A stretch of DNA of 64,000 bases from Bimastos eiseni (taxonomy: Eukaryota > Annelida > Clitellata > Crassiclitellata > Lumbricidae). Of the stretch, positions 10,281-21,830 are shown one piece after another. The stretch's first letter is position 1; the number at the start of each line of letters is the position of its first letter. The DNA lies in the NCBI GenBank assembly GCA_959347315.1, contig OY365817.1, forward strand, positions 5,312,031-5,376,030. The letters run 5' to 3'. The notes under the pieces are model-generated. The model worked only from the letters and a program-made list of their open reading frames with translations, was not told the DNA's origin and did no database searches. Position numbers and translations under genes: made by a program.

Positions 10281-12320
10281 ACGATGAGTCTGTCTGAAAC
10301 TTCCGTTGTATTGAGTATAATTTCTCGCAGCTGCATTAAGCGCGGATTGTACAGCCAACAACGGCAGAAGGCTGAGATGAATGCTAAGTCACGGAATTGA
10401 ATATAGAGGAGAATTGGTTGATGTTGGACTGTTGGGTATGAGAACATGTACTATATACTGTATAGCAAGGTCCGATGGCATAGAAGAATACTAAGAAACG
10501 ACCTAAAACCGATGGATGTTCACCTTCATCTCTGAAGAACTTATTTGCGAACGCTGCAGAATTCTCGCTTCTATTGTATTGCGCCAAAATGTGATACTCT
10601 CACGATTGGCTGGCAAAACTAAAAGGGCCTACTGATTCCTGAAATGATTGGCCTCCCAAAGTATTTCTCTTTTGATTGGCTGACCAAAGTGTAATGTCGT
10701 TATTGTGACTCGATGGTCAAAATCTTATTAATTATGATTTGCTGTTCAAGGTGTTATTAATGACGATATTAATGTGTTTAAATCAAACGCAATCGTATAA
10801 TTTCCTAACTTTTAAAGCTCAACTCGAAATAGAAGCATTCAAGCAGGTCGACGCTCCTGTTTTATACGCTGTCGCTGCGTCGAATCAGAGTGGTTGTCCA
10901 AGTGGTAATCCGAGGGAGGTCAGAGTGCAGTGAACATATCATACAATAAGTGAACACATGATATCATATAAGTGAGCATATCATATTAGAGAACATAATC
11001 ATATTATAAGTTGACATAATTTTCAGATCGATCTGTTTGTCTGTATTGCGTTGTTGGTTAGAGCAAACTCAATGACTTATTGGAGAGTACTGTACAATTG
11101 AAGGCCTCTGACTCGCTCGACTATTCGTCCCTAGGAAGAGGGGGAGATGGGTGAAGAGTGGGTGAATGGATGGATGGATGGAAGTGATGGATGGTGTCAG
11201 TGCATTTCCAATCAGAGTAGTGCCATCCGTTGACAGATTGGAGCATCAGAAGCGATTTCTGATGCATTCTGAAGATGTGTCAGTCGTACATCTATATATA
11301 ATCAATATACCAATATACAACTATATACTCTCTGTGTGTGCTGACTCTTATCTTACCATGTATATACGATTGTTATCTGGCAAATAAGTGGCTGCCCTGA
11401 AGCGATAGATCGTCGTCGATCGTCTTATAATCGATGTTGTGCCCATTGGTTCAAAAGTAGTCGACTAATGAATGATCCGTCATCCGCTGTTGATCATCGA
11501 TTGGACCACCACCAGTCATTGCTATTCAGACACTAATTCAGTCCACTGACTCATATCGCACAGCTACCAATCTATCAGTGCAATACAGTCTGAAACTATT
11601 TCGCTAGAAACCCTTGTCAGATTCAGAAACCTTTTAGGCTTATATAAGTAAAGAGTCGGTAGGTGAGTCGACCAGGGCTGCAGAGGATTCTTTCCCGAGG
11701 TCATCTTGGTATCTGTTATCTTGTTATCATTGCTCGTTAATTAACTATTTATATTCTTAAAGACATTAATAATATTATTAACACCTAGATTGACACACGG
11801 ACGAAGCGTTCATGTGGGCAGATCAATTTAAAGGCGCTATGGTATATGTATGGATGCATACACGGATACAGACCGTAATCTTACAACAGATGAGTTGATG
11901 TTAACGTAAACAGGTCCTAGGTGTAAGAGGTCGCTAAGCTCTGGAAACTTATGCTGCCACTATTCATCAATACCAAATTTAGTTCATCTGCCCTGCCACC
12001 AATCACCTGCGACGGCGTCCGATATAATATGTCATCGACTCTTACGTTCAGTGACTGTAGAATTGAACGCCAGCGACCATGACAGCCAAAACCTCTCTGT
12101 GACGGTCACTCTCAGTGGGTGACTCTAGCCCAGCTCTAAGCCACGAGTCACCTTAAAATCTACATGGCTGCCAAATCAATGACGGCACTAACATCAGAGG
12201 ACAGGAAACGGAGCATTCGTGGTAAATGCGTGATCATATATCGTCCGTTCTGTCGAAGGAAGATTCAGCTTCTACTGTGAAGCTCTGTCTTCAACTCAAA
12301 AGCTGCTTCAATGGGGTCGC
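10281..12320. other. Two-kilobase stretch without a recognised gene
   Basis: Contains a small series of GATTGGCTG/CAAA motifs (10590-10700), a short GGAT run (11164-11182) and scattered AT-rich sequence. The frame at 10739-10933 begins with TTG and encodes no recognised domain. No splice-bounded exon could be defended. Confidence 0.5.
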
Positions 12321-12568
12321 GGACAAAACCCCTCTGACAAAAACCCTCTGACAAAACCCCTCTGACAAAAACCCCCTGACAAAACCCCTCTGACAAAAAC
12401 CCTCTGACAAACACCCCTCTAAGTAGGACATCTGGTTCCAAGTGTCAGGTAGTCAAGATATCGCCTCTGACTAAAAAAAAAACCGCCCCTATCTGGACGC
12501 CTCTGAGTTAGACTAATAGTCGTACTGAGTGTTTTTTGTGAGGGAGGATTTGTCAGAGGGTTTTGTCC
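12321..12568. mobile_element. Small inverted-repeat element built on a CCTCTGACAAAA motif
   Basis: The left end GGACAAAACCCCTCTGACAA and the right end (TTGTCAGAGGGTTTTGTCC) are near-perfect reverse complements. Inside the left half the motif ACAAAAACCCTCTG is repeated in tandem about seven times (12321-12425). A CGCCTCTGA motif recurs in the right half. It looks like a MITE whose terminal repeat has expanded by slippage. No clear target duplication is visible. Confidence 0.55.
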
Positions 12569-13975
12569 TACACTCGTTTCAATCTGACATCGGACAACGT
12601 TCTAAGGATGATAATCTCTGAGGAAAACAACTGCAGCGCTTTATTAAAGCCTCTGACTCAATAATAGAATAATGCATTTCGTTGAAAAATTTAAAACTGA
12701 TAAACTGCAGAATGATTGCAAGCATAAACGGTGAATAATGACAAGTTATTATACTCTAATTGTTTCTAATTACCACTGGTTTAGTATAGGCCACGTCATT
12801 GTATTAATAGTAGGGTAGTCTACTGCGAAGCTTTCATATTCGATTCGAAAGCAAATCGCTTGCCAGTACATGTATTTGTGAGAATGATGTAATGAATATA
12901 TAAGAATTCGTATCCTGAGTTTACACGATCCATTGACAAAGTTTACCTGGTTTTTAACTAATTGTTTTAACTGTTTGCTGCCGTTGATTGGTTGCTTAAG
13001 TGCTGTGTGCGGCGCGGCACGCGACGACAGTTAACTCATTAGCGATCGCAAATTCCGCAATGCAGCATCCAAATAGCCAACGAATCTGGCGGGCGAAGGT
13101 TAGACATGCATTCGACAACATTTTGCTAGACCCAAGAGGCTTCGTGAATTAGTGAACATTCAACGTGCTATCTGGATAGTGCGCAGGTCTAACTAAATTT
13201 AGCGAACATGGGAATTGGACAGACTGGTGTATAACCTAATATCATTTTTTTTCGTTCTACGTTAATTTTTAACTTGGTTTTAGTCGCAGTGATTTTAAAC
13301 GGTGCAACCGACATTGTATGCAAAATCGTTTTCTTTCAAGTACAAACTATATGAATATCAGACTGGTAGGCCTACTCGTCGATTCGTTTCGAGATTCGTA
13401 TTCGAACCTTCGCTGTCAATTTGATTTGAGATTTCGTTCAACTGAAAATCTGTGATTCATAAGTCAAATGTTAATCGTCTAATTGCTGCATCTTCATACT
13501 GATTTAGTATTTTTATGTTGTATTTAGTTTTAATCTTTTGATTTCATTGTTCTTTACTGTAGTGTTCCAGTGGCTTATACCAACGGTTTTTTTACAACCG
13601 CATTTAATTTGGCTGTATCTTGTATTATTCCACAAAATGATAATTGACGAAATTGAGGCTATTAAACCGAAATCCAGCTGTTCTGAGCCCAAAAGGAAGA
13701 AACGATTCAATTTGTGATTCGAATGACGTAGTGATGTCTCCCGTGAGTAATATCGTCACTCAGGTACTGACCAGAAGGGAACACAGATGGGGATTGACCG
13801 TCATTGGCCCAGAATCAGACAATCTCTACCATTTCTTCAATTTCGGTTATGTGTACAGAGCCATCCTCGTCATTCATCCCTTTGTAAATATAAAGACCAG
13901 CAAATGAATACATAGACATTTATCAGTTATACTTATGATTGTACATCCTTCACCTCTGTAGAAAGTCATTGCGTT
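12569..13975. other. Stretch without a recognised gene
   Basis: AT-rich and non-repetitive, with one TAGGCCTA octamer near 13370. No supported exon was found. Confidence 0.5.
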
Positions 13976-14037
13976 CACACATATACAAATACATATACAA
14001 ATACATATACAAATACATATACAAATACATATACAAA

Positions 14038-14068
<31 letters not shown>
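13976..14068. repeat. 12-bp minisatellite (ACATATACAAAT)
   Basis: About seven tandem units of ACATATACAAAT that decay to ACATAT at the right end. The minus strand reads as Ile-Cys repeats, which is an artefact. Confidence 0.9.
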
Positions 14069-14070
<2 letters not shown>

Positions 14071-14436
14071 AGACTGTGGTTTAGTCAGGGATAGCCTACT
14101 GTAAGTAAGCATGTCATATAATATTATATGTCTATCTGTTCCACGCGTTGATGACTATTGGCCTCTGGGTTCGTAGATGGCTTTGCGTGCAAGCACTCGT
14201 TTAATGCTGCTGCTGCTGCTGATGGTGGTGGTTTTGGTGGTGGTGGCGGTGGTGGCATTGGTAATGTCGATGGTGAGGATGACGATGCTGCTGGTGATAA
14301 TGCATCCCAAAGGCATCGTCAGTCGTTTCGCTTCGAAGATTGCAAAATGCTCATCGCTTCTGCTTCACCCAATGTTCATCGCCGTCTCTACTTCTGACGG
14401 ACGATTGCCACCGCCCCCTCTCAGCCCCTCTCCTCC

Positions 14437-14812
14437 CTCCCTCCCACTCTCGCTGTCTCTGTCTCTCTATGTGTCTGTTTCTCTGTCTCTGTCACTTTGT
14501 CCCTCGCTCTCTCTCTCTCTCTCTCAGTTTCTGATTTCCATTCTATGCTCTTCCTCTCTTGTCCTGAACCAATTTATCTACATACGATCCCCCTCTCTCT
14601 TCTCTTCTCTTCTCTTCTCTTCTCTTCTCTTCTCTTCTCTTCTCTCTCTCTTCTCTCTCTCTTTTCCTATCTTCTTTCTTATTTTTCTCCGTCTCTTATC
14701 CTCTCTCTCTCTCTTTCTTCTCTTCTCTCTCTTCTCTTCTTACTTCTCACTTTCTATTTCTGTTTCTCTTATCTTCTCTCTCTCTCTTCTCCTCTCCTCT
14801 CACGACGAATAG
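14437..14812. repeat. Pyrimidine tract with CT and TCTTC pentanucleotide runs
   Basis: A CTCTGT/CT run (14437-14530) is followed by (TCTTC)n at 14597-14645, then irregular CT/CTTT sequence to 14805. A similar tract continues at 14943-15230, on the other side of a duplicated unique segment. Confidence 0.85.
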
Positions 14813-14940
14813 GCATATTTATCCACCCATCGTTCCTTCCACACTACTATCGACCCCTCCATCATGCATCCATTCGAGTTACCCAAGGGTACAATGGGTA
14901 TCCCATCAGGTTCTTGAGTAACATATGCATGGGATACTAG
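14805..14940. repeat. Direct repeat, copy 1
   Basis: This 136-bp segment starting ACGAATAGGCATATTTATCC recurs at 15438-15569 with about 90% identity or better, same orientation, ending at CATGGGATACTAG/CATGGGATATTAA. In copy 2 a few bases (TATCCC) are missing. It includes GTTACCCAAGGGTACAATGG. It may be a dispersed repeat or a local duplication. Confidence 0.85.
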
Positions 14941-14942
14941 CC

Positions 14943-15230
14943 TCTCTTTTTCTTCTCTTATCTTATCTTCTCTCTTTTTTTGTTTCCATTCTCTTCTCTC
15001 TCCTCCCTCTCTTTTTATCTTTCCTTCTGTCTCTGTCCTGATCTTCTCTTCTCCATTCGCTCTCTCTCCTTCTCTTTTCGTATCTTCTCTCTCTTTCTGT
15101 TCTCTGCTCTGTTCTCTGTTCTCTCTTTATCTTCTCTTCTCTCTCATTCTCTTCTTTTATCCTCTCTCTTCTCTTTCTAACTTTATCATCTCTTCTCTTT
15201 CTTTCTATCTGCATGCAATAATAGTAATAC
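14943..15230. repeat. Irregular TCT-rich tract
   Basis: TCTTCTC/TCTCTT repeats of mixed phase. Glu/Arg-rich minus frames over this tract are artefacts. Confidence 0.8.
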
Positions 15231-15437
15231 ACGAACTATCTTCCTCTTACTCTACCTAACCCTTTCCCTTTTCTCTCTTTCTCTGTGTGTATGGCCGAGT
15301 ACTAGCATGCTTAAAACTTGATGGTTCGGAAACTGGATGGGCTGTGACGAGCATAAACTAAGGAGGCATGATTTGATTTCAAACTTCAAATGAATTTATT
15401 TTACTTAACACTGCTGTTGCCAATATGCCACTTAATT

Positions 15438-15569
15438 ACGAATAGGCATATTTATCCACCCATCGTTCCTTCCACACTACTCTCGACCCCTCCATCATGC
15501 ATCCATTCGAGTTACTCGAGGGTACAATGGGCATCAGGTTCTTCAGTAACATATGCATGGGATATTAAC
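15438..15569. repeat. Direct repeat, copy 2
   Basis: Second copy of the segment at 14805-14940. Downstream the flank is unrelated, so the repeat boundary lies near 15569. Confidence 0.85.
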
Positions 15570-15636
15570 CTGAGCAGGGTTTACGGAGGCATTCCTAGAT
15601 GGACGATGACTGGACAGATATATATGCATATATATT

Positions 15637-15648
15637 ATATATAATTAT

Positions 15649-15686
<38 letters not shown>

Positions 15687-15690
15687 CAGA
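15637..15690. repeat. TA then GA microsatellite
   Basis: (TA)n at about 15637-15666 runs into (GA)n to about 15686. Confidence 0.85.
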
Positions 15691-16103
15691 CATGCATACA
15701 GACAGAGACAGAGTTCTATGTACAGGTTCATCTGCTGAGAGGAACGACAGTGCAGTTGAGATATTGATCGCAGGTGGTCATTGGAATATTAATCTCTCAT
15801 CGACGGAATAACATCCGTTTCTTTTATCTACAATCAATTCTTCTCTTTCAGTTTAGTAGCTAAACGTTGTCTTTTTCGCTAAATTGATGTCACGTAATAT
15901 GATTGAACCAGTGATGTATCGTAATCGTAAGTGGCAATCGTAACGTAAGGCTAGGCTTTTCGTAGGTATAGCATGCAAAATCTCCAGCAATCCATCATCT
16001 ACATATATCTTCGAAAAAGCCTAATTTCATTGGTACTCATAGGATTTACTACGCTGGTATTTTGTTTTGACCATCTGGCCTTGTCACGCGAAGGCCCTAT
16101 AGA
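15691..16103. other. Stretch without a recognised gene
   Basis: No exon or transposon structure was recognised. Confidence 0.5.
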
Positions 16104-16175
16104 CAGTGGCGTAGCCAGGAGCCAAAGGGGGCGAACCACCCCAGTCGGTACTTGTCCTTGGGGAGGCATTTTCAG
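16104..16175 (+). mobile_element. Solo hAT-type terminus
   Basis: CAGTGGCGTAGCCAGGAGC is a typical hAT left end, close to the ends at 5100 and 26972 (CA.(A/T)GGCGTA(A/G)C). It is followed by purine-rich AAAGGGGGCGAACC. No matching right end or target duplication was found within 2 kb, so this is probably a truncated insertion. Confidence 0.4.
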
Positions 16176-16305
16176 TAAAGAAATAAATAAAATTATTGCT
16201 GTATAATTTGGATTCTGCAAGATTTTTGTTGCTTTTGTCTAAACCGGGCAACGTGCTTTTTTGCTTTTTCTCGAGTAAAAACTAACATAAACGATATACC
16301 GATTG

Positions 16306-17164
16306 CAGAGTTGTATGGTCTAGAGACAGTGTCTCGGTCTCGAGACGTTTCGATACAGTTTTTTAGTGTATCGGTCTCGGAAGCCTGATGTCTCGGTCTC
16401 GGTCTGAAGGTCTCGAATTTTTAGAAACTGTCTTAAAGTGAAAGTCTTGTTCTGTCTCTAACAAGCGGTCTCGATAAGTTTCACGTTAACTGTCTTATAA
16501 TTTGCGCTAGAAACTTAAACCGGAATTTACGAGAAACGGTAATTCTGGTTAACGCGTGAGTCACATGATACTGAAATCAATTCAATTGTCTTAAAGTGGA
16601 AAAATTTCTGAGAACCTGAAATTGTGAAGTTTGCGTTTACGCAATTTGAAGTTAGGCCTATTGACAAACAATATCTATTGGCTATTGGTTTGTCATTGAT
16701 GTAAAACCACCATAACCGAAACGATCGGAACAACTTCGAGTTTTTCAGGGTAAGTAAGGATAGGCGCAAATTTATTATTTCCTTTGGTATTTGGTATCGA
16801 ATTTGCTTGTTTAAAATCGTCTGGAAGATTTCAGACGTGCTTTCTTTGTACTATTCAGAAGATAGACCGAAAAAGAAATATCGAAAAAGATATAACTCGG
16901 CAATATAAAACTGTTCTTGGGAATTGGTACGAAATACATTATAATTAAGTTTCAAATTTAAATTACAAATGAACTTTATTCCCGAAAACTGATACATTAG
17001 TATTTCTCAGCCTTTTATATAGGATCACTTGTCTTTTACTGTCTCGAACTGTCTTGAACTTAGTGTCTCGGTCTCGGTCTCGGTACCTCACTCTCTCGGT
17101 CTCGGCATCTCACTGTCTCGGTCTCGTCTTGGTCTTGAAGTTTAAAGTCTTGCATACAACACTG
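16306..17164 (+). mobile_element. hAT MITE family A, copy 1 (859 bp)
   Basis: The left end CAGAGTTGTATGGTCTAGAG and the reverse complement of the right end CAGTGTTGTATGCAAGAC share CAG(A/T)GTTGTATG. Flanks are ACCGATTG (16298-16305) and ACCGAATG (17165-17172), an 8-bp duplication with one change. Both subterminal regions carry many copies of the hexamer TCTCGG in the same orientation. The interior matches copy 2 at 24526, for example GAAGTTTGCGTTTACGCAAT and ACCATAACCGAAACG. There is no transposase, so movement would have to depend on an autonomous hAT elsewhere. Confidence 0.88.
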
Positions 17165-17172
17165 ACCGAATG

Positions 17173-17782
17173 ACCATCGAATGGCACCTCTAGTGTTAAT
17201 AGACGTGGCGCAGGAGAGAATTTATATATTACTACAATTACTAAATTTATTTCACTCGATAGGCGCATGCGAAAGTCCAAGCGAATAATAAATTAACTAG
17301 CGTCCTCTTGCGATTAACACAATACAAACTTGTTACCGACAAGATCAACTACGCTGTTTTTTACATTTATTATTTTCATCTTAGCTTGATTTCAACTTAT
17401 CGAGTAAATATGTTTACACTAACTGTTATAAAATATTCATTTATTTTGTGTTTTTTGTACCTTTGTACGTTTATTAGATTAAATGACTGCGTTTAGTAGC
17501 AGAAGTATCCAGGAAGTAGGACTGCCCAGTGCCAACAGTCTAAGGCACGTATACATCCATGTTGTTTAATGTTACAAGTCGTTTAGTACTGGATTATAGT
17601 CTTCCTGTATACTTCCGCTTTTACACGCACCCAATGAGTGATATTTATTTTATCTGGTGATTTCGATCGCCGTTTGAACCACTATTAATATTATGCCTAT
17701 ATGGGCCCTAATAAATAATATTCTGATTGGTGAAATCAGTATTGCATTTGTATTTAGAGCCAAACCATCGTTCCATTTCACA
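17173..17782. other. Stretch without a recognised gene
   Basis: AT-rich sequence. The frame at 17308-17496 is hydrophobic but has no supporting signal. Confidence 0.5.
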
Positions 17783-17890
17783 ATGTTTAAACTCAGAAGT
17801 CAAAAACTTAGCGGTTCAGAATACAAGCGCAGAGAAGCTAGACATGAAGATGCCGCTAGATCTATTCCTATCGAAATGATGGTGGTGTAG
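17783..17890 (+). pseudogene. Possible N-terminus of a hAT (ZMYM1/TTF-type) transposase
   Basis: The reading frame contains FKLRSQKLSGSEYKRREARH, followed by a TAG at 17888-17890. Many TTF-zinc-finger hAT transposases begin with a basic stretch of the form KRQ.LSG..YRK....E, which this resembles. The zinc finger itself is absent. The assignment is weak but fits the density of hAT elements nearby. Confidence 0.35.
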
Positions 17891-18229
17891 CGAATGTTTT
17901 TGAAAACTCAAAAGCTTAAAACCTTCTTCAGATCTACAATGAGCGAATCACGATTTTCCACTTGAACAATTCTTTCAATTGAACGCTTGTTACCAAGCAA
18001 AATTAGCTCTGAAAGGGTTATTAGTAATTTTACAGCAGTGAAAGCAAGGAAGGTACGTTATTAAATTGTAACTGTTGACAGATATTTTTGTTTAGTAGGA
18101 ATGAAATGAAGTTCTGTATCTGTCCTTGAACCCCACCCATCCATCCTCTGTCATCGCTGCGCAATCGCAATTATAATATACACCCGACTTTTTGGTAAGT
18201 GCTTTTGCATGCAGGGAGACTTAACCATC
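17891..18229. other. Stretch without a recognised gene
   Basis: No feature could be supported. Confidence 0.5.
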
Positions 18230-18537
18230 CTAGCGTTCATCAGATGCAAACAGAAGAGGCGATCTATGGAACGGAGTCCTTGTGATGGAAGTGGGTGCAA
18301 CATCGGACGGTGGTTTGAGAAAGCATCGATAAACCGAATTCTTATCGACGACGGTTGAAGTAAGTCCCGTTCCATCATTAAGAGGGAATTCGTTGTATTC
18401 ACCGCATTCCCATTCATCATCATGCCACCTGTTCTTGGGCAAGGAGGCAGCGCATGTCGTATACTTAACCCCGACCTCTTCAGCCTTCACCAACAGGTAC
18501 CAACGTAGACGTATACGCATGTAGGGCTGGAAGTGTG
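18230..18537 (-). CDS. Possible coding exon, function unknown
   Basis: The minus strand is open from a plausible acceptor (CACTTCCAG, just above 18527) to TAG at 18232-18230. The frame is rich in Trp, Cys, Asp and Glu, contains WHDDEWECGEYNEF and YRCFLKPPSD, and has unbiased codons rather than repeat-derived ones. An internal CAG|GTGGCA (near 18433) could be a donor ending the exon early. No polyadenylation signal was seen close behind the stop. I do not recognise a family. It could be the last exon of a minus-strand gene, or chance. Confidence 0.27.
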
Positions 18538-18585
18538 GATTTGATGGTAACCATAGCTTTCGTTGCAAATTGCTTCTATCATTGA

Positions 18586-18640
18586 GAGAGAGGAAGAGAG
18601 AGGAAGAGAGAGGAAGAGAGAGACAGACAGACAGACAGAG
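18586..18640. repeat. GAGAGGAA / GACA microsatellite
   Basis: (AGAGAGGA)n followed by (GACA)n. On the minus strand it forms a pyrimidine tract a short distance above the possible exon acceptor. Confidence 0.85.
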
Positions 18641-18944
18641 GAACCAACGAGTTTGTTTCGCTGAGATGGCAAGAAAGAGTCAACGATGATTCCCTGGGTG
18701 GCAGATATTAACGCCACAGTCGTACTTAGAAGTAGTTGTGCGACATCTAGTATTTCTTACACAGCACACGTGACATTGTGTTGCAGAGCATTGAATACTT
18801 ACGTAACATCTACTGTTATCGCTACGATAGAAAAAGAATCTGGCAAAGGAAATATTGCCAGATGACAGTTCAAGCGGATCAACGAGAGTCAGTCAGTCAC
18901 TTGCATTCAACCGAGACCATGTTCAACCAGACAGAACCAATAGA
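18641..18944. other. Stretch without a recognised gene
   Basis: Nothing recognised. Confidence 0.5.
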
Positions 18945-19235
18945 ACACACACACACCACACACATGCACACACGCACACACGCACACATACAAACACGCA
19001 CACATACAAACACTCACACATACAAACACGCACACATACAAGCACGCACACATACACCACGCACACATAGGCAACCAAACAGACAAACGAAGGTCATAAA
19101 TACTACGACGATTTCAAGACCTACTTGTGATGACGACGATGACGACGATGATGGTGATGACGATGACGATCATCATCATCGTCGTCGTCGTCATCATCGT
19201 CATCGTCATTGTCATCATCATTATCATCATAAAAA
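18945..19235. repeat. ACAC / ACACGCACACATACAA array and GAC/CAT triplets
   Basis: A 16-bp unit (CGCACACATACAAACA) built on AC repeats covers 18945-19070. GAC/GAT triplets at 19128-19170 are followed by CAT/CGT triplets at 19171-19235, and the two blocks are roughly complementary (GATGAC against GTCATC), giving a foldback of repeats. Confidence 0.85.
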
Positions 19236-19888
19236 TAATAATAATGTATTGTTATGTATGATTATGTAAGCTTGTATGCATGCACGCGTTTGCTTCAATA
19301 TTTATATAGCGCATTTTTAATGCAACAGATGCTAAGAATTTTCTCGTAGTAGAACCTAATGCTTACTGAATCAATTAGAACTTTCAATATGAAAGATAAA
19401 ATTTAAAGCACAATAATATGCTTGATCTCGGTTTTTCGTTTCTCATTTTCGTCAAGTGTTTCCGGTTTTTATTTTGTTATGTAACTTTATTTACTTGGCT
19501 GCTGTTGTTATTATTTGAGTGCGTCTGTGACACTCTCTAAGCCTAGACAGCGATGACGTCGGCGACGAAGAGAGCGACATTCAGCGTCAAACTATGACAC
19601 GATAAGAGAAGGATGCGCTCTCGACTTCTTCTGGTTTGGTTCCTCGGAAGTAGGTCTAAGCTATTGACTGGATGCGTTGATCTGGTTGACTCATAATTCT
19701 GTGGCATCTGTCAGAGTCAACGGACGCATCGACGATGGTAGCAACGTTGAAGAGAAACAACACGGAATGCAGGACGACGATTCAGCCTTCGACAATTTCT
19801 AATACATTACACATAACATCATTTGGTTACAACACATCGTATACAGAATCAGAACTGCGAAACTATGGCCTGAGTAGTTGATCTATAA
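19236..19888. other. Stretch without a recognised gene
   Basis: Contains an isolated LINE/SINE-type tail motif TTTATATAGCGC at 19301-19312, without the second hairpin arm. Otherwise nothing was recognised. Confidence 0.5.
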
Positions 19889-20074
19889 GTCAGTCAGTCA
19901 GTCAGTCAGTCAGTCAGTCAGTCAGTCAGTCAGTCAGTCAGTCAGTCAGTCAGCCAACTAAACAATCAATCAACCAATCAACCAATCAACCAATCAACTA
20001 ATCAATCAATCAATCAAACAGTCAATCAATCAATCAATCAAACGATCATACAATTAAACTATCGACCAATCAAC

Positions 20075-20118
<44 letters not shown>

Positions 20119-20177
20119 TAATCAATCAACCAATCAATCAATCAACCAATCAATCAAACAATCAACCAATCAATCAA
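19889..20177. repeat. CAGT then CAAT tetranucleotide arrays
   Basis: A perfect (CAGT)n run of about 60 bp (19889-19952) passes into a long (AATC)n array with ACC and AAC variants. Both have a 4-bp period, so one may have arisen from the other by point change and slippage. Confidence 0.95.
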
Positions 20178-20224
20178 TGCAACTATTATCGACCTCCATC
20201 CATCCAACAATGCATCCATTGCCA

Positions 20225-20690
20225 TGGCGTCCAATTGATGTGTCTCTTTGTTGGTCGGACCATTGGATATGGTGACCATTGATCGTTGGATCATTGGTTC
20301 AGATCATTGGATCTGGTGACCATGGATCATTGGATCAGAACATTAGATCTGGTGACAGTTGATCATTGGATCACTGGATCAGAACATTGGATCTGGTGAC
20401 AATTGATCATTAGATCATTGGATCAGATCATTGGATCTGGCTGCCATTGATCATTGGATCAGAACATTGGATCTGGTGACAGTTGATCATTGGATCACTG
20501 GATCAGAACATTGGATCTAGTGACAGTTGATCATTAAATCATTGGATCAGATCATTGGATATGGTGACCATTGATCATTGAATAATTGGATCAGATCATT
20601 GGATCTGGTGACCATTGATCATTGGATCTGGTGACCATTGATCATTGAATCATTGAATCAGATCATTGGATCTGGTGACCGAAGTCAGTC
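20225..20690. repeat. Minisatellite of ATTGGATC/ATCATTGG units
   Basis: Units of about 40-60 bp combine TGATCATTGGATCA, GATCATTGGATCTGGTGAC and CCATTGATC. At least nine GGATCTGGTGAC-type blocks are visible. The units are palindrome-rich (TGATCA and GGATC motifs). Confidence 0.9.
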
Positions 20691-20792
20691 AGTTGTACAC
20701 TAAAAAGATCATCCGACGATCGAAAGAAGAGTCTATCCTCACTTGGCTATCACACCGAAAGCCCATCCACTCTGGCCACGATTCTACCTCTG

Positions 20793-21075
20793 ATGGAAGG
20801 ACGGATAGATGGATGGATGGATGAATGGATGGATGGATAGATGGATGGATGGACTGCCGCACGGATGGATGGATGGATGGATAGATAGATGGACGGACGG
20901 ACGGACGGATGGATGGATGGACGGACGAACGGACGGATGGATGGATAGATGGATGGATGGACGGATGGACGAACGGACGGACGGATGGATGGATGGATGG
21001 ATGGATAGAGTGATGGAGTGATGGAGCGATGCATGGATGACGGATGGATGGACGGATAGTATAGATTGATTGATG
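20793..21075. repeat. GGAT/GGAC tetranucleotide array
   Basis: About 270 bp of GGATGGAT with GGAC, GAAT and TAGAT variants. Minus-strand Ser-Ile-His-Pro and plus-strand Trp-Met-Asp frames are artefacts. Confidence 0.9.
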
Positions 21076-21099
21076 GATGAAAGGGTGGACAGAGGGCGA

Positions 21100-21525
21100 T
21101 AGAAGAGCGACGTTAGCTGCTGCTGCTGGTGTATGGACGGTGGCTGAGTTGAAGGGAGCAGATGACGATTGGCAGCTGTTGTCCATCGATGCCATAGACA
21201 CCGACCACAGACCCACGGATAATGCTACTGCTGGTGATGGTGGTGCTGTTGGTGTTGTGGCGATGGTCGTGGTGTTGATGGTGCGGTGGATAAATGTTAT
21301 GATTCTTCTGTTGCGGTTGAAGAAATGAGTGAGATCTTCGTCATCGTCATAATCTGATGGATTCTTCCTCTTCAGTTTTTCATCGTTTCTTTGTCTCTTC
21401 GATGAATCTTCTCCATCGTCGTCGCATTCTTTTCCAGTTCGTCGTCCTCTCCAGTTCCTTCCTGTTCCGTTGTTCCGTCGATATGTTGCTGCTCCACTCA
21501 ACGCATTCATCCAACGGCAATGCAC
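21100..21525 (-). CDS. Possible low-complexity coding exon, function unknown
   Basis: On the minus strand an ATG at 21525 opens about 140 codons before the frame runs into the GGAT array. The product would be hydrophilic: [16 protein letters not shown], then an acidic/basic stretch ([23 protein letters not shown]), then Thr/Ala-rich sequence with [12 protein letters not shown] runs and poly-Ala from GCTGCTGCT. The first 70 codons are not obviously repeat-derived and would suit a nuclear protein. No domain or splice signal decides it. Confidence 0.22.
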
Positions 21526-21528
21526 TCG

Positions 21529-21830
21529 GTACGTAGCTTACCTGTAACTCACCTCTATCACTCACTTGTCTAACGCTATATATAGCCATACCTATGAGCC
21601 TCGCCTCTATAGCTCGCTTATCTGTCAAATGCTAGTCCTATTGGCCTATGTAGTCCACCTGGATAAACCAATATAACATGTATCGTTGATGTATTCTTCT
21701 TGGTTTGACCAGGATGGACCATCTAACATTATATCAATGCTGAATACTACTGAGCCTCATTAGCCTTTGATCGACCTTAAAATGTCATGGCGCACATTAG
21801 GTTACAATACGTCACGGTTGACCTTGGATG
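21529..21830. other. Stretch without a recognised gene
   Basis: Contains weak ACCTATGAGCC/ACTCACC repeats. Nothing coding was recognised. Confidence 0.5.
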
